A program made the translations under genes and the position numbers. A stretch of 64,000 nt of DNA from Corynebacterium falsenii (GTDB taxonomy: Bacteria; Actinomycetota; Actinomycetes; Mycobacteriales; Mycobacteriaceae). Where the stretch lies: contig JVKJ01000001.1 in NCBI GenBank assembly GCA_001054945.1, positions 1 to 64,000 on the forward strand, read 5' to 3'. Below, piece after piece: positions 36,357 through 46,390 of the stretch (positions within the stretch are counted from its first letter, which is position 1; each line of letters starts with the position of its first letter). The notes under the pieces were generated by a model. The model was not told where the DNA came from. It worked only from the letters and a program-made list of their open reading frames with translations, and made no database searches.

Positions 36357-36502
36357 CGCCGAGCTACCCGACCGCGGATGTCGTATCCGCCTAGCAATCC
36401 CGTCACGAACAACATGGCTGCTGCAAACCATGGGTTGGCACCGGTAGTTGCGATGGCAATGGTGCAGACAATGGCAGCCGCGTACATCGGTATAAATCGC
36501 AT
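36353..36502 (-). CDS. Very small membrane protein, 49 aa
   Basis: Begins MRFIPMYAAAIVC at ATG 36502 with AAAGGA 8 nt upstream, and has two hydrophobic stretches (about 5-20 and 25-39) and a basic C-terminus (RGRVARR). Its stop codon overlaps the start of the AlpA-like gene by 4 nt. The ribosome site, coupling and hydrophobic pattern make it a likely real gene; function unknown. Confidence 0.55.
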   Translation of the reverse strand: MRFIPMYAAAIVCTIAIATTGANPWFAAAMLFVTGLLGGYDIRGRVARR

Positions 36503-36530
36503 AACTATTTCCTTTTGATATGAGGCGCAC

Positions 36531-36677
36531 ATGAGTGCGCAATCAAATATTCAGCACCGATTGTCATCAGTGATTGTTAGGCCCATCGAAACGCCTTCGG
36601 TCCCTGCCAGATGCAAAAGCCGTGAGGAAAAGAAGCCGTCTGTGAAGTGGGAGACCATCTCCAACTTCCGACTGTAA
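36531..36677 (+). CDS. Possible divergent 48-aa protein
   Basis: An open frame of 48 codons from ATG 36531 with GAGG 5 nt upstream, diverging from the cluster above. The product is basic, with no recognisable motif. It could be a truncated repressor or chance. Confidence 0.25.
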   Translation: MSAQSNIQHRLSSVIVRPIETPSVPARCKSREEKKPSVKWETISNFRL

Positions 36678-36687
36678 ATACTAGAAC

Positions 36688-36762
36688 GTGCCCCAGAGAG
36701 GAATCGAACCTCCGACACCGGCTTTAGGAGAGCCGTGCTCTATCCACTGAGCTACTAGGGCA
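36688..36762 (-). tRNA. tRNA-Arg (anticodon CCU)
   Basis: A full cloverleaf on the minus strand: acceptor TGCCCTA pairing with TGGGGCA, D-arm AGCTCAGTGGATAGAGC, anticodon stem CGGCT/AGCCG with loop CTCCTAA, and T-arm GGAGG-TTCGATT-CCTCT. CCA is not encoded. Reads the rare codon AGG. tRNA genes of this type are frequent integration sites, in keeping with the phage-like genes next to its 3' end. Confidence 0.96.
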
Positions 36763-36886
36763 ATGCACGCTTGGGTCGCGTGCCACCTTCGCCGTGACAT
36801 CACGATCTGCCGCGGTCCTTAACAAGGTGCCCTTAGATACTACAAGGCCAGTCCTGCCAGCCGGAAAACCCCTCCGGCTTGCCAGC

Positions 36887-37498
36887 TCAGCGTCGTGTCC
36901 AGTTGCAGATTCGGAACTCCAGGTCCCCGCGTCCATCCACGGTGTGGCCTTTGGCGGAGGTGCGCCAGGCAGTGGCGTCCAAGTCAAACTCCTCCGGGGG
37001 CGCGGCCGGCGCGAACACTTGGAAGCGGTCGGGCGCGTGCATTTTAATTTCGGTGACCACAATGCGGTCTGCGATGGGCATGCACTGCGCATAGACCTGC
37101 CCGCCACCCAGGATCCACACCGTTGGCCGCCCTGAACCCGTTGGGTGCTCGCGCGCCCACTCGGCGGCGGCGCGAATGGCCTCCGGAAGAGAACTGTGTA
37201 CGTGACCGCCGGGGGCGTCATACTCCTCGCGGCGGGTCACCACGAAATTCTCGCGGCCCGGGAGAGGCTGGAAATCCCCCAGCGCCTCCCACGACGTGCG
37301 GCCCATGACCACGGCGTGTCCGACCGTTGAGTCCTTAAAGTGCTTCAGGTCTTCCGGGAGGTACCAGGGCATATCCGTGCCGTCGCCAATAACGCGGTCG
37401 GTGGTTTGTGCCCAGATCATGCCGATCTCGATGTCCTCGGGGATCTCAGCGCGCGAGAGCTCGGGGTAGCTCGTTTCTTTGGACTTATTTTCCGTCAC
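36887..37498 (-). CDS. folA: Dihydrofolate reductase
   Basis: 203 aa from GTG 37498, whose GTGA overlaps the thyA stop; the much longer open frame is spurious. The DHFR fold is clear: [21 protein letters not shown], catalytic acid in [28 protein letters not shown]. It reduces dihydrofolate to tetrahydrofolate with NADPH, regenerating what ThyA consumes. The N-terminal 22 residues are a short extension ahead of the first strand. Confidence 0.95.
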   Translation of the reverse strand: MTENKSKETSYPELSRAEIPEDIEIGMIWAQTTDRVIGDGTDMPWYLPEDLKHFKDSTVGHAVVMGRTSWEALGDFQPLPGRENFVVTRREEYDAPGGHVHSSLPEAIRAAAEWAREHPTGSGRPTVWILGGGQVYAQCMPIADRIVVTEIKMHAPDRFQVFAPAAPPEEFDLDATAWRTSAKGHTVDGRGDLEFRICNWTRR

Positions 37499-38334
37499 AC
37501 TGCCACCTGCGCCTTGATCGTCGGTTGGGGGTCGTAGCCGTCGAACGAAATATCGTCGAAGCCGTAGCTGAACATGTCCGTAGCTTTGGTCAAACGCAGC
37601 TGGGGATAGGGGCGGGCGTCCCGGGAGAGCTGGAGCTCGACCTGGTCCACGTGGTTGTCGTAGATGTGGCAGTCGCCGCCGGTCCAAATGAACTCGCCGA
37701 CATCCAAGCCCGCCTGCTGGGCGAACATGTGGGTGAGCAGTGAGTAGGAGGCGATGTTGAAGGGCACGCCGAGGAACATGTCCGCGCTGCGCTGGTAGAG
37801 CTGGCAGCTGAGCTTCCCGTCGGCCACGTAGAGCTGGAACAGTAGGTGGCACGGGGGGAGCGCCATGGAGGACAGCTCACTTACGTTCCACGCGGAGACG
37901 ATGTTGCGGCGCGAATCCGGGTTGGTGCGCAGGGTCTCCAGCGCGGCGGAGATCTGGTCGATGTGGTGGCCGTCCGGGGTGGGCCAGCTGCGCCACTGCA
38001 CCCCGTAGACCGGGCCGAGATCGCCGTTGTCATCCGCCCACTCGTTCCAGATTCGGATGCCGTGGTCCTGCAGCCACCGCACGTTCGAGTCGCCGCGCAG
38101 GAACCAGAGCAGCTCGCCGACTACGGACTTCACGTGCACTTTCTTGGTGGTGATCAGCGGGAAGCTGTCCGCGAGGTTGAAGCGGATCTGCTGACCGAAG
38201 AGGGAGCGGGTGCCCGTACCCGTGCGGTCGTCCTTGTGGGTTCCGTGCTCCAGGATGGTGCGGAGCAGATCTTCGTAGGGGGTGGGGATTCCCGGAAGGG
38301 GGGACGCCACCGCCTCGTCATTGCCTGCATTCAT
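37495..38334 (-). CDS. thyA: Thymidylate synthase
   Basis: 279 aa, folate-dependent ThyA. Methylates dUMP to dTMP and yields dihydrofolate. Conserved: [29 protein letters not shown], catalytic Cys in [29 protein letters not shown] and the C-terminal AV. Coupled to folA by a 4-nt overlap. A GGACGCCACC decamer lies in its first codons (38302-38311). Confidence 0.97.
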   Translation of the reverse strand: MNAGNDEAVASPLPGIPTPYEDLLRTILEHGTHKDDRTGTGTRSLFGQQIRFNLADSFPLITTKKVHVKSVVGELLWFLRGDSNVRWLQDHGIRIWNEWADDNGDLGPVYGVQWRSWPTPDGHHIDQISAALETLRTNPDSRRNIVSAWNVSELSSMALPPCHLLFQLYVADGKLSCQLYQRSADMFLGVPFNIASYSLLTHMFAQQAGLDVGEFIWTGGDCHIYDNHVDQVELQLSRDARPYPQLRLTKATDMFSYGFDDISFDGYDPQPTIKAQVAV

Positions 38335-38387
38335 AGTTCACAAGACTAGTGTGCCGGCGGGAACGCTCACCATCTGGACGGCGGGTC

Positions 38388-39446
38388 TTAGCAGTCCGCG
38401 GAGCTCGGAGTGGTGTCTCCCTTGGTGCGGGTGAGCCCCCAGCGGATCAAGCCGATGGAGTTAGCGTGCTTCGGCATGTCGAGGTGAGCGATCTCTGGTT
38501 TCGGGTGGCATGCCTCGCTGATGTTCACGTTGGCCACGTCAGTGCCGGGGGAGGGCTTGAGGATGGAGGTGCTGTTGGGTGTGGCTGTCTTGTCCGCCGG
38601 GGTGTAGACACTCGTGTACATCACCCGGGGGTCAGTGTCTGGGAGCGTGTTTAGGTGCGTGATTTCCTTCGAGCCTACGACCTGCTGGGTGGCCGCAGTG
38701 CTGGCGAAGAACGCCGCAAAGCCGGGGGTCGCATCGATGATGGGTCGCAGTCCCTCGGCCATGCCACCCAGGGTGGTGCCGTGAAACGTGCCCGACAGGG
38801 CGATCACGCGGTCCACCTTGTCGGCACCACCGCGGTCCTGGAGATACATCTTGGTGAGAGTCCCGCCTTGGGAGTGGCCGACAAGGTTAACTTTCTTTGC
38901 CCCGGTCTGTTGGCGGACGTAATCCACCATTCGGGCGAGTTCATCTGCGTTGCGGTTGATATCCGCGTTGCCATAGAGACCGGGGATAGCTGTCGGGATT
39001 GACGTATCCTGCTTGCCGTAGTTAAAGGCCCATGTGCAGAAGCCGTCCTCATGAAGCCGCTCGGCAGCTTTCTTCCAATCGTTGGCGTTGGAGGCCGTGC
39101 CATGAATGAAGATGACGGGATACGGGTGGCCCTGATCGGGACGGCAGGTGGGGTCATTCACGGGCTTGCCCGGGACGAAGAGGCCCTTCAGACTGTCTTC
39201 GATAGGGGGCTTGTCCAGGGGGCGGGCTTTCGGCGCGTGGTCTGCATCTGACGGGGTGCCGAGACCATCAGTTGCCGATCCGACGGCCGGAGCTGCGGCG
39301 GTTGATGGCGCTGCAGTGGCTGGCGCCTCACAGAGCGGTGAGCACAGCAAGGCAGCGGTAGCGACCAGGCTGCCTGCGAGTGCGGAATGACGGGGGCGGA
39401 ATTGAAGGCGAGAGCGGGCGCCGCGGAGTCGCTGCAAAGAATTCAT
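38388..39446 (-). CDS. Secreted triacylglycerol lipase-like esterase
   Basis: About 352 aa from ATG 39446 (a TTG four codons earlier is possible). A signal peptide of about 46 residues ends near ATAAPS. The alpha/beta-hydrolase domain has VIFIHGTASNANDW (oxyanion region) and GHSQGGTLTKM with the nucleophile Ser; Asp and His follow downstream (MPKHANS is a possible His site). Four cysteines may form disulfides. Likely cleaves host or environmental lipids, useful to lipid-requiring corynebacteria. A GlxR-like site lies about 120 bp upstream. Confidence 0.9.
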   Translation of the reverse strand: MNSLQRLRGARSRLQFRPRHSALAGSLVATAALLCSPLCEAPATAAPSTAAAPAVGSATDGLGTPSDADHAPKARPLDKPPIEDSLKGLFVPGKPVNDPTCRPDQGHPYPVIFIHGTASNANDWKKAAERLHEDGFCTWAFNYGKQDTSIPTAIPGLYGNADINRNADELARMVDYVRQQTGAKKVNLVGHSQGGTLTKMYLQDRGGADKVDRVIALSGTFHGTTLGGMAEGLRPIIDATPGFAAFFASTAATQQVVGSKEITHLNTLPDTDPRVMYTSVYTPADKTATPNSTSILKPSPGTDVANVNISEACHPKPEIAHLDMPKHANSIGLIRWGLTRTKGDTTPSSADC

Positions 39447-39563
39447 AGGGGTATTCAAACCCGCGGCAAAAGAAATTGCAGCGCAAAGAAAATGTACTCA
39501 GTGTAGGTTTCTGGATGCAGCTCCAGGTATTGCCAGTTGAGGCGGAGGATTGTTGCGATAAAA

Positions 39564-39579
39564 AGTGAAAAAGATCACA
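39564..39579. promoter_or_regulatory. GlxR-like site AGTGAAAAAGATCACA
   Basis: Matches TGTGA-N6-TCACA except for the first base; between the lipase gene and the 3' end of cysQ, so the lipase promoter is the only candidate target. Confidence 0.6.
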
Positions 39580-39639
39580 ACAAGAATGTTGAGGGCGTGG
39601 GCGCGATTAGTGCGCTGCCCCTGGAGAACGCCCCCCCCT

Positions 39640-40404
39640 CTAAGAGCCGTAGCTGCCGTGCTGATCGTGGAACTTCTGCGCCGAGGCGAGAATCTTGTCC
39701 CGAGCATCTGGGCGACAGATCAGCAAATCCGGCAAATAAGTGGATTCGTTGTTGTAGGACATCGGCTCCCCGCTCAAGCGACTAGCGTGCAGTCCCGAGG
39801 CTTGCGCCACGCCAATCGGTGCAGCGTTATCCCACTCGTATTGGCCACCAGCGTGAAGATAGACATCGTTATCACCCAGCAGCACAGATACCGCCTTGGC
39901 GCCGCACGATCCCATAGTGACGAGCTCCATCCCCGTGTCTTCGGCGATGAATGGAGCAATTTCGGGAGTGGAATTCTGGCTAATCACCAGTCGGTTCGTC
40001 CGCGGACCATCCACAGCCCGAACGGAATTACTGCCGAAAACCTGCCCCAAATCTGGCATCCCCACTGCTGCCACAGACACCTGGCCACGTTCCACCAATG
40101 CGATATGCACAGCCCAGTCCTGGCGTCCGCCGGCATACTCCCGGGTTCCATCCAGAGGATCAATGATCCAGACGCGGTCGTAATCCAGTCGCTTCAGGTC
40201 GTCGGGAGCCTCCTCGGACAGGACGGCATCATCCGGACGATGCACGGTGAGCGCTCGAGAAATCCAGTCCTGAGCTGCGGCATCCCCCGCCTTGCCCAAG
40301 TCTGTACCGCGCAGCAGGCCCACGTTGCGAACCCCTTTGAGGATTTCGCCCGTTCCCTGAGCTAGGCGGTATGCCAACGTGGCATCGTCCAACTGTGCTG
40401 TCAT
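39640..40404 (-). CDS. cysQ: 3'(2'),5'-bisphosphate nucleotidase (CysQ-like, IMPase fold)
   Basis: 254 aa. Mg-binding motifs SEEAPDD and WIIDPLDGTREYA, and the C-terminal YEWDNAAPIGVAQASG. Removes the 3'-phosphate of PAP formed in sulfate assimilation, or acts on inositol phosphates. Starts at ATG 40404 or 40422; no ribosome site is seen for either, so a leaderless message is likely. One of three IMPase-fold genes in this window (with 52853-53803 and 53991-54905). Confidence 0.88.
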   Translation of the reverse strand: MTAQLDDATLAYRLAQGTGEILKGVRNVGLLRGTDLGKAGDAAAQDWISRALTVHRPDDAVLSEEAPDDLKRLDYDRVWIIDPLDGTREYAGGRQDWAVHIALVERGQVSVAAVGMPDLGQVFGSNSVRAVDGPRTNRLVISQNSTPEIAPFIAEDTGMELVTMGSCGAKAVSVLLGDNDVYLHAGGQYEWDNAAPIGVAQASGLHASRLSGEPMSYNNESTYLPDLLICRPDARDKILASAQKFHDQHGSYGS

Positions 40405-40462
40405 GGGGACACTGTAACCCATTCATGGCGGGTGAGCAGTTGTTTGTGATGGTATATACCTC

Positions 40463-43400
40463 ATGCCCACAGATCCCTTGAACCATTTCCATGCCCCGGT
40501 TGCCGCGTGGTTCAGGGACGTCTTCGCCGAGCCCACCGTGGTCCAATCTCAGGCTTGGCAGGCCATTTCGCAGGGGAACAACACCCTGGTAGTGGCGCCC
40601 ACGGGCTCAGGCAAGACCCTCGCAGCCTTCCTGTGGTCCCTGTCGCAGCTGACCTCGTCGAAGGAAGTGCCGCAAGGCCGCACCAAGCGCGCCGGAACAA
40701 AGGTGCTGTATATCTCACCGCTGAAAGCCTTGGGCGTGGACGTAGACCGAAACCTGGCAGCGCCAATTGCGGGCATCTCGCGCATGGCTGCCGCAATGGC
40801 GGAGGACGTTCAGGAGGTCAAGGTCGGCGTCCGAAGCGGCGATACCCCGCAATCCGAGCGCTCACGGCTGCTGCGCAACCCACCGGACATCTTGATCACC
40901 ACGCCGGAATCCCTCTACCTCATGCTGACCTCTAAAGCGGCGGCCACCCTCCGCGAGGTCGACACGGTCATTATCGATGAAGTTCACGCCGTTGCCGGAA
41001 CGAAGCGCGGCACCCATCTGGCGCTGTCTCTCGAACGCTTAGAGATGATCGCCACCAACCCCGTCCAGCGCATCGGCCTGTCTGCCACGGTGAATCCGAT
41101 CGACACCGTAGCTGCTTTCCTGGGCGGGGACCGTCCTGTCACCGTGGTCAACCCGCGCATTGCCAAAGACTGGGATGTGCAGGTGCGCAGCGTGGTCAGC
41201 GACTTCCAGGACCCTCCCGCCGCCGAGATTGTGGACCTGAGCGCGGGGGAGGACGCCACCGAGGATCACCCTGGCCTCGCCGACGGCCAACCAGTGGATG
41301 AAGCACTGATCGGCCCCACCCTCATCGGTGAAGGAGTTGGCGGCTCAAGCGCCAACGGGTCCGGCCAACGGGTGGCCTCCGGCGTGGACCGGGAGTCCGC
41401 GCTGCCCCAACAGAAGTCCGTGTGGCCCCACGTGCAGCGCGCGGTCTACCAGCAGATCCTCGACAACCGCTCCACACTGGTGTTTGTGAACTCCCGGCGC
41501 GCGGCCGAGCGACTCACCTCCGCACTCAACGAGCTGTGGGCCGAGGAGCACGACCCGGATTCTCTGGCAGCACCCCTGCGCCGGGACCCCGCCCAACTGA
41601 TGGCGCAATCAACCACCCTGCGCGGCGCGCCGGCCATCATCGCGCGAGCCCATCACGGCTCCGTATCCAAAGAGGAGCGCGCGGAGATCGAAGATGGGCT
41701 GAAATCGGGCCAGCTGCGCAGCGTGGTCGCAACCAGCTCCCTGGAGCTGGGCATCGACATGGGATTGGTGGATCACGTTATCCAGATCGGTGCCCCGCCA
41801 TCAGTTTCCGCGGCCGTGCAGCGCTGCGGCCGCGCCGGGCACTCGGTGGGCGAGACCTCGCGGGCCACGATCTACCCCCTGCACAAGCAGGACGCGGAAG
41901 CATGCACGGTCATCGTCGATCGCATGCTGGCGGGGGACTTGGAACCGCTCACACCGGTGAAGAATGCCCTCGATGTGTTGGCACAGCACACGATTGCGGT
42001 GGCGGCACAAGCGGAAACGGTGGCGTCCATAAGTGAAGAGGGATCCGACAACCCCAGCGAGAATCCCGCGAACCTGAACGTGGAGAACTGGTGGTCCTGC
42101 GTACGGCGCGCGCACTCGTACGCGACCCTGCCCCGCGAGGCCTTTGACGGTGTCATCGAACTGGTCAGCGGGCGCTACCCTTCCGCGGACTTCGCAGACC
42201 TGCGCCCGCGGGTGACCTATGACCCGATCAGCGGGGAGCTGACCGCCCGCCGCGGTGCGCAGCGCCTGGCAGTGACCTCCGGCGGCACAATCCCAGACCG
42301 AGGGATGTTCGGCGTGTTCCTCTCCGCGGACTCCGAGGATGGGGAGACCGTCGGTGCGCGTCGGGTGGGGGAGCTGGACGAGGAGATGGTGTACGAATCT
42401 CGAGTCGGGGACGTGTTCACACTCGGGGCCAGCAGCTGGCGCATCGTGGACATCACTCGTGACCAGGTGCAGGTCGTCCCCGCGGCGGGACACACCGGGA
42501 GGCTGCCATTCTGGACAGGGGATGCGGCGGGGCGGCCAGCTGAACTCGCGGCCTCCATCGGCGAGTGCCGCCGGCACTGGGGTACAGGTACCACCGAGGA
42601 CCTGAGCACCCGCGCTTTCGTGGACGAGAACACGCGCTCCAACCTGACCGCGTTCTATACGGAGCAGAAGTCATCCACGCGATTGATGCCCGATGAAAAG
42701 ACGATCGTGGTTGAAAACTTCCGCGATGAGATCGGCGATTGGCGCGTGATCGTGCACAGCCCGTTCGGTCGGGGCGTGAATGCGCCGTGGGCCATGGCTA
42801 TCGGGGCGCAGGTCCAGCAGGAGACGGGGATGGACGTCATGCCCGTGGCCGGAGACGATGGTCTGGTCCTGAGACTCCCGCACACCGAGGACGCACCGGA
42901 GCTGTCGCTGGGGCGCGCAGAGGTGGTGCTGGATTCGGTGATGGCTCACGTGGGTAGCTCTGCGCTGTTCGCCGGCCGCTTCCGGGAGTGCGCGGCGCGC
43001 GCTCTGCTCCTCCCGCGCCGGAATCCGGGCAAGAGGCAGCCACTGTGGCAGCAGCGCCAGCGCGCTGCGCAGCTGCTGGATGTCGCGCGCGAGCATCCGG
43101 AGTTTCCGGTCATGGTGGAGGCGATGCGCGAGTGCCTGCACGACGTGTACGACCTGGATGCGCTGACCTCGGTGTTAGAGGGGATCGAGCAGCGGCGGGT
43201 GCGGGTGGCCTACGTCACCACCGAGGGGCCCAGCGCGTTCGCCGAGGCGCTGCTGTTCCGTTACACCAGCGCCTTCATGTACGAGGGGGATTCCGCCGAG
43301 AGGGCCGCGGCGCTGACGGTGGATCCAGCGTTGCTGGCCAAGGTCCTGGGGAAGCCGGGGGAGGGGTTCATTGTGGACGCCACCGTGGAGCGCTCTGTGG

Positions 43401-45403
43401 TCGAGGCCGCCCAGTGGCTCGCCGACGGGCGGCGGGCGCGCACGATCGATCACGTGGTGGACATGCTGCGCGCGCTGGGACCCATGACCGTGGAGGCGAT
43501 CTCGGCGCGCAGCGAGATCGTCGGAACAGACGGCGGGGAAGTCGATGGAGATGAGCTCCAGGCAGCGCTGGCTGCCCGGGTGCCCGTTGAACTGGCAGAG
43601 GTCAGCTTTGGCGGGCATCGAAAATGGGCTGTGATCTCCGACCTACCGCTGCTGCGGGACGGGTTGGGTGTGCCGGTGCCGCCGGGCGTGGCCGCGCCGA
43701 CGGCGACGGTGGAGGATGCGTTAGAGCAACTGATGATGCGGTGGCTGCGACACCGCGGGCCCTCGACGGCCCGGGAGGCGGCCGAGGAGTTCGGCCTGGG
43801 TGTGGCCACGGCGGCCTCGATGCTGCAGCGGTGGGCTGGCGAGCGTCGCGTTGAGGCGGGGACGTTTCTGGCCGAGGCAGCAGGGGGTGACACTCAGGCG
43901 CAGCCTGCGGAGACACAGTATGTGGAACCGGGAATGCTGCGCCGACTGCGCTCGGCGACACTCACGGCTGCGAGTGGGGCCTTGGAACCGGTGAGCCGAG
44001 CAACGTATGTCCGTTTCCTGCAGCAATGGCATGGGATTGGGGACACGCCGCGCGAAGACCTCATCGGCGCTCTTGAACAGCTGGCTGGGCTGAGCTTTGC
44101 CGCGAGTGCGTGGGAAACCCTGATTCTCCCGGCACGAATTCCCGACTATCAACCGGGCGATCTGGATGAACTTCTCAATACCGGGGAAGTTATCGCAGTG
44201 GGGGACGGGGCTGCAGGGGTGCAAGACTCGGTGCTCATGTTGCTACCCGCGGACCTCGCTCCGGCCATCCTCGGCGGGCGAGCACAACGCGATGACAACG
44301 GGGCCCAAGCCACTGCGAATGTGGATGCGGTCGCCTTGTCCATGGTCGCCACACAGATTGCGAATCACGTCCGAGAGGGTGGCGCGTTCTTGGCACAGGA
44401 GCTGTGCACGGCTACCGGGGCCGATCCCTCCGAGGTCGATCAGGCGATATGGGAGCTTTTCGATGCGGGCTTGCTTACCCCGGACTCCTTCGCACCCTTC
44501 CGCTCCCGCATGGCCAGCGCGGGGCCTCCCGGTACATCGGCGCACCGCGCACCGCGCCGGGATCGTGGCCGCGGCAGCACGCGGAGGCTGCGCATGGGCA
44601 GGGGCGGCTTTGCCCAGGCAGCTCGGAGTCCAGAGATGCGCGCGCGCCGCCAGGCCCTGAATGCCCATTCCAACGTCCCGGGTCGGTGGTCCGCGCCGGT
44701 ACCGGACTCGGCATCACTGCCCGCGAAGGAAGACGTGGTGGCGGCTCGCAGCGAGGGCTGGTTGGAGCGCTATGCCGTTGTCACCCGAGGGGCCATCCTC
44801 AGCGAGAAGTCCGCTGGCGGATTTGCGGAAACCTATCGCACACTATCGGCCTGGGAGGATGTGGGACTTGTACTCCGTGGCTACATCATCCAGGGGCTGG
44901 GCGGTGCACAGTTCGCCCCGCGGCCGGTCATTGACCAGCTGCGCCGGCTGGACGGTGAGCAGTACGAAGACACGTCGCGGTCCGCCTCAGCTCCGATTCT
45001 TCTGGCGGCAGCAGACCCGGTGAATCCGTTCGGCGCCTCGCTGCCGTGGCCAGAGTTGCCAGGAGGAGAGGCGGTACGGCCTACTCGAGCCGCAGGTGCC
45101 ATGCTGATTATCGCGCGGGACCGCCCGGTCGCACATCTGACCAGGGGAGGTCGCTCCATCAGCCTCTTCTCGCCAAGCGGGACAGACTTGTCCTTCGAGG
45201 ACACGGACACGACGGTGGCGTCCACCCCCTCCCCGGGCGACATCCGCATCGTGGTGGAGACCCTGTCTGCGGCGATTCGTGCGGGGCGCTTGTCCCCCCT
45301 GGTCATCGAGCGGGTGAATGCGGCGAGCGTCATGGATGCGCCGACCCGGGAATGGACCTCAGCCGGGGCGCGTTTTACGCCGAAAGGGCTGAGCATCCGC
45401 TGA
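40463..45403 (+). CDS. lhr: Lhr large helicase-related protein
   Basis: 1646 aa, somewhat longer than the roughly 1510-1540 aa usual in actinobacteria. Walker A APTGSGKT at 45-52, DEVH at 171-174, SATVNPI (motif III), a variable insert around 250-320, then the second RecA domain with SSLELGIDMG and QRCGRAGH. The last 750 residues are the Lhr C-terminal domains. A 3'-5' ssDNA translocase and RNA:DNA helicase in repair. TATATACC just before the ATG suggests a leaderless start. Followed by nei, as in mycobacteria. Contains four GGACGCCACC decamers. Confidence 0.95.
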   Translation: MPTDPLNHFHAPVAAWFRDVFAEPTVVQSQAWQAISQGNNTLVVAPTGSGKTLAAFLWSLSQLTSSKEVPQGRTKRAGTKVLYISPLKALGVDVDRNLAAPIAGISRMAAAMAEDVQEVKVGVRSGDTPQSERSRLLRNPPDILITTPESLYLMLTSKAAATLREVDTVIIDEVHAVAGTKRGTHLALSLERLEMIATNPVQRIGLSATVNPIDTVAAFLGGDRPVTVVNPRIAKDWDVQVRSVVSDFQDPPAAEIVDLSAGEDATEDHPGLADGQPVDEALIGPTLIGEGVGGSSANGSGQRVASGVDRESALPQQKSVWPHVQRAVYQQILDNRSTLVFVNSRRAAERLTSALNELWAEEHDPDSLAAPLRRDPAQLMAQSTTLRGAPAIIARAHHGSVSKEERAEIEDGLKSGQLRSVVATSSLELGIDMGLVDHVIQIGAPPSVSAAVQRCGRAGHSVGETSRATIYPLHKQDAEACTVIVDRMLAGDLEPLTPVKNALDVLAQHTIAVAAQAETVASISEEGSDNPSENPANLNVENWWSCVRRAHSYATLPREAFDGVIELVSGRYPSADFADLRPRVTYDPISGELTARRGAQRLAVTSGGTIPDRGMFGVFLSADSEDGETVGARRVGELDEEMVYESRVGDVFTLGASSWRIVDITRDQVQVVPAAGHTGRLPFWTGDAAGRPAELAASIGECRRHWGTGTTEDLSTRAFVDENTRSNLTAFYTEQKSSTRLMPDEKTIVVENFRDEIGDWRVIVHSPFGRGVNAPWAMAIGAQVQQETGMDVMPVAGDDGLVLRLPHTEDAPELSLGRAEVVLDSVMAHVGSSALFAGRFRECAARALLLPRRNPGKRQPLWQQRQRAAQLLDVAREHPEFPVMVEAMRECLHDVYDLDALTSVLEGIEQRRVRVAYVTTEGPSAFAEALLFRYTSAFMYEGDSAERAAALTVDPALLAKVLGKPGEGFIVDATVERSVVEAAQWLADGRRARTIDHVVDMLRALGPMTVEAISARSEIVGTDGGEVDGDELQAALAARVPVELAEVSFGGHRKWAVISDLPLLRDGLGVPVPPGVAAPTATVEDALEQLMMRWLRHRGPSTAREAAEEFGLGVATAASMLQRWAGERRVEAGTFLAEAAGGDTQAQPAETQYVEPGMLRRLRSATLTAASGALEPVSRATYVRFLQQWHGIGDTPREDLIGALEQLAGLSFAASAWETLILPARIPDYQPGDLDELLNTGEVIAVGDGAAGVQDSVLMLLPADLAPAILGGRAQRDDNGAQATANVDAVALSMVATQIANHVREGGAFLAQELCTATGADPSEVDQAIWELFDAGLLTPDSFAPFRSRMASAGPPGTSAHRAPRRDRGRGSTRRLRMGRGGFAQAARSPEMRARRQALNAHSNVPGRWSAPVPDSASLPAKEDVVAARSEGWLERYAVVTRGAILSEKSAGGFAETYRTLSAWEDVGLVLRGYIIQGLGGAQFAPRPVIDQLRRLDGEQYEDTSRSASAPILLAAADPVNPFGASLPWPELPGGEAVRPTRAAGAMLIIARDRPVAHLTRGGRSISLFSPSGTDLSFEDTDTTVASTPSPGDIRIVVETLSAAIRAGRLSPLVIERVNAASVMDAPTREWTSAGARFTPKGLSIR

Positions 45404-45478
45404 CCTGGCAGGGCCATCGCCCAACCCTGTGCAAGCCGGAAATGGTCACCGAGACCCAGAAAGGAATGGCGAGGAATC

Positions 45479-46366
45479 GTGCCAGAAGGTGATTCTGTCC
45501 TGCAGCTTTCCAATCGCCTGCAGTGGATGACGGGCAGGACGGTCACGCGCTCGGACATCCGGGTGCCGCGCTTCGCCACCATCGATCTCACGGGCACCGA
45601 GGTGCAGCGAGTGTGGCCCTACGGCAAGCACCTGTTCATGCAGATGGCAGACCGGGTCGTACACACCCACCTGAAAATGGAGGGCGTGTGGTCCATCCAC
45701 GCAGCGGGGGCGCGATGGCGCAGGCCGGGGTATACAGCGCGTGCGGTGTTCCGGTTCTCCCCACAATACGAGGGCGGTCCAGACATTGAGATCGTGGGGC
45801 ACGACCTGGGTTTCGTGCGCATCGTTCCCGCGGAGGTGTTTGAGGACGCCGGCGCGGACAATCCCATTGCTCATCTGGGGCCGGACATCCTGAACGAAGA
45901 TTGGGCGGTGAAGGAATGGCGCGACAGTGGGCGTACGTGGCGCGAGGAGGCAATCGCGAGAATTCTCCGGCGGCCGGAGCGATCATTAGGTGCGGCGCTG
46001 CTGGATCAACGGAACGTGGCAGGTATTGGCAACGAATACCGGGCCGAAGTGATGTTCATGGTAGGACTGCATCCGGCCGTGCCTGTGGGGAGAGCGGGGC
46101 AGAGCGAGGTCGAACATGTCCTGGACATTTCCCGCAGGGTGATGTGGGAGAACCGAGCCGAACCACGGCGGCTGTTTACCGGCGATCGGCGACCGGGAAT
46201 GGGGAACTTCGTCTTTGGGCGGGCCGCAAAGGCATGCCGCCGGTGCGGGGCGGCCATTGAGAAGTCTTCGCTCGGCGGGCCGGGGGCTGGCGGGGATGCT
46301 GAGCTGGATTCCGGGGAGCTAGAAAGGATCATCTGGTGGTGCCCTGAGTGCCAAGAAATCCCGTGA
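45479..46366 (+). CDS. nei: Endonuclease VIII-family DNA glycosylase (Nei)
   Basis: 295 aa from a GTG start. After Met removal the catalytic N-terminus is Pro-Glu-Gly (MPEGDSV). Then the beta-sandwich with LKMEG, an H2TH region (LLDQRNVAGIGNEYRAE) and a C-terminal zinc finger with CRRC and CPEC. Excises oxidised bases and nicks the strand by beta/delta elimination. 75 nt after lhr, the same gene pair as Rv3296-Rv3297. Confidence 0.93.
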   Translation: MPEGDSVLQLSNRLQWMTGRTVTRSDIRVPRFATIDLTGTEVQRVWPYGKHLFMQMADRVVHTHLKMEGVWSIHAAGARWRRPGYTARAVFRFSPQYEGGPDIEIVGHDLGFVRIVPAEVFEDAGADNPIAHLGPDILNEDWAVKEWRDSGRTWREEAIARILRRPERSLGAALLDQRNVAGIGNEYRAEVMFMVGLHPAVPVGRAGQSEVEHVLDISRRVMWENRAEPRRLFTGDRRPGMGNFVFGRAAKACRRCGAAIEKSSLGGPGAGGDAELDSGELERIIWWCPECQEIP

Positions 46367-46390
46367 AAATGGTTAATTCAAAAACGTTAC

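Larger units (their letters stand above)
35982..36690. mobile_element. Small phage-like gene cluster beside tRNA-Arg
   Basis: About 700 bp of lower-GC DNA next to a tRNA gene, holding a MerR/AlpA-like DNA-binding protein, two tiny membrane-protein genes with 4-nt or longer overlaps, and a divergent 48-codon frame. The packing of very small overlapping genes is typical of actinophage or integrative-element control regions. No integrase and no duplicated tRNA end (att site) was found, so this is a remnant or a cargo fragment at most. Confidence 0.45.

Noticed and set aside
36570..36762. Integration site duplicated from the tRNA-Arg 3' end
   Set aside because: I looked for a second copy of the T-arm/acceptor sequence near the small genes and found none in the window.
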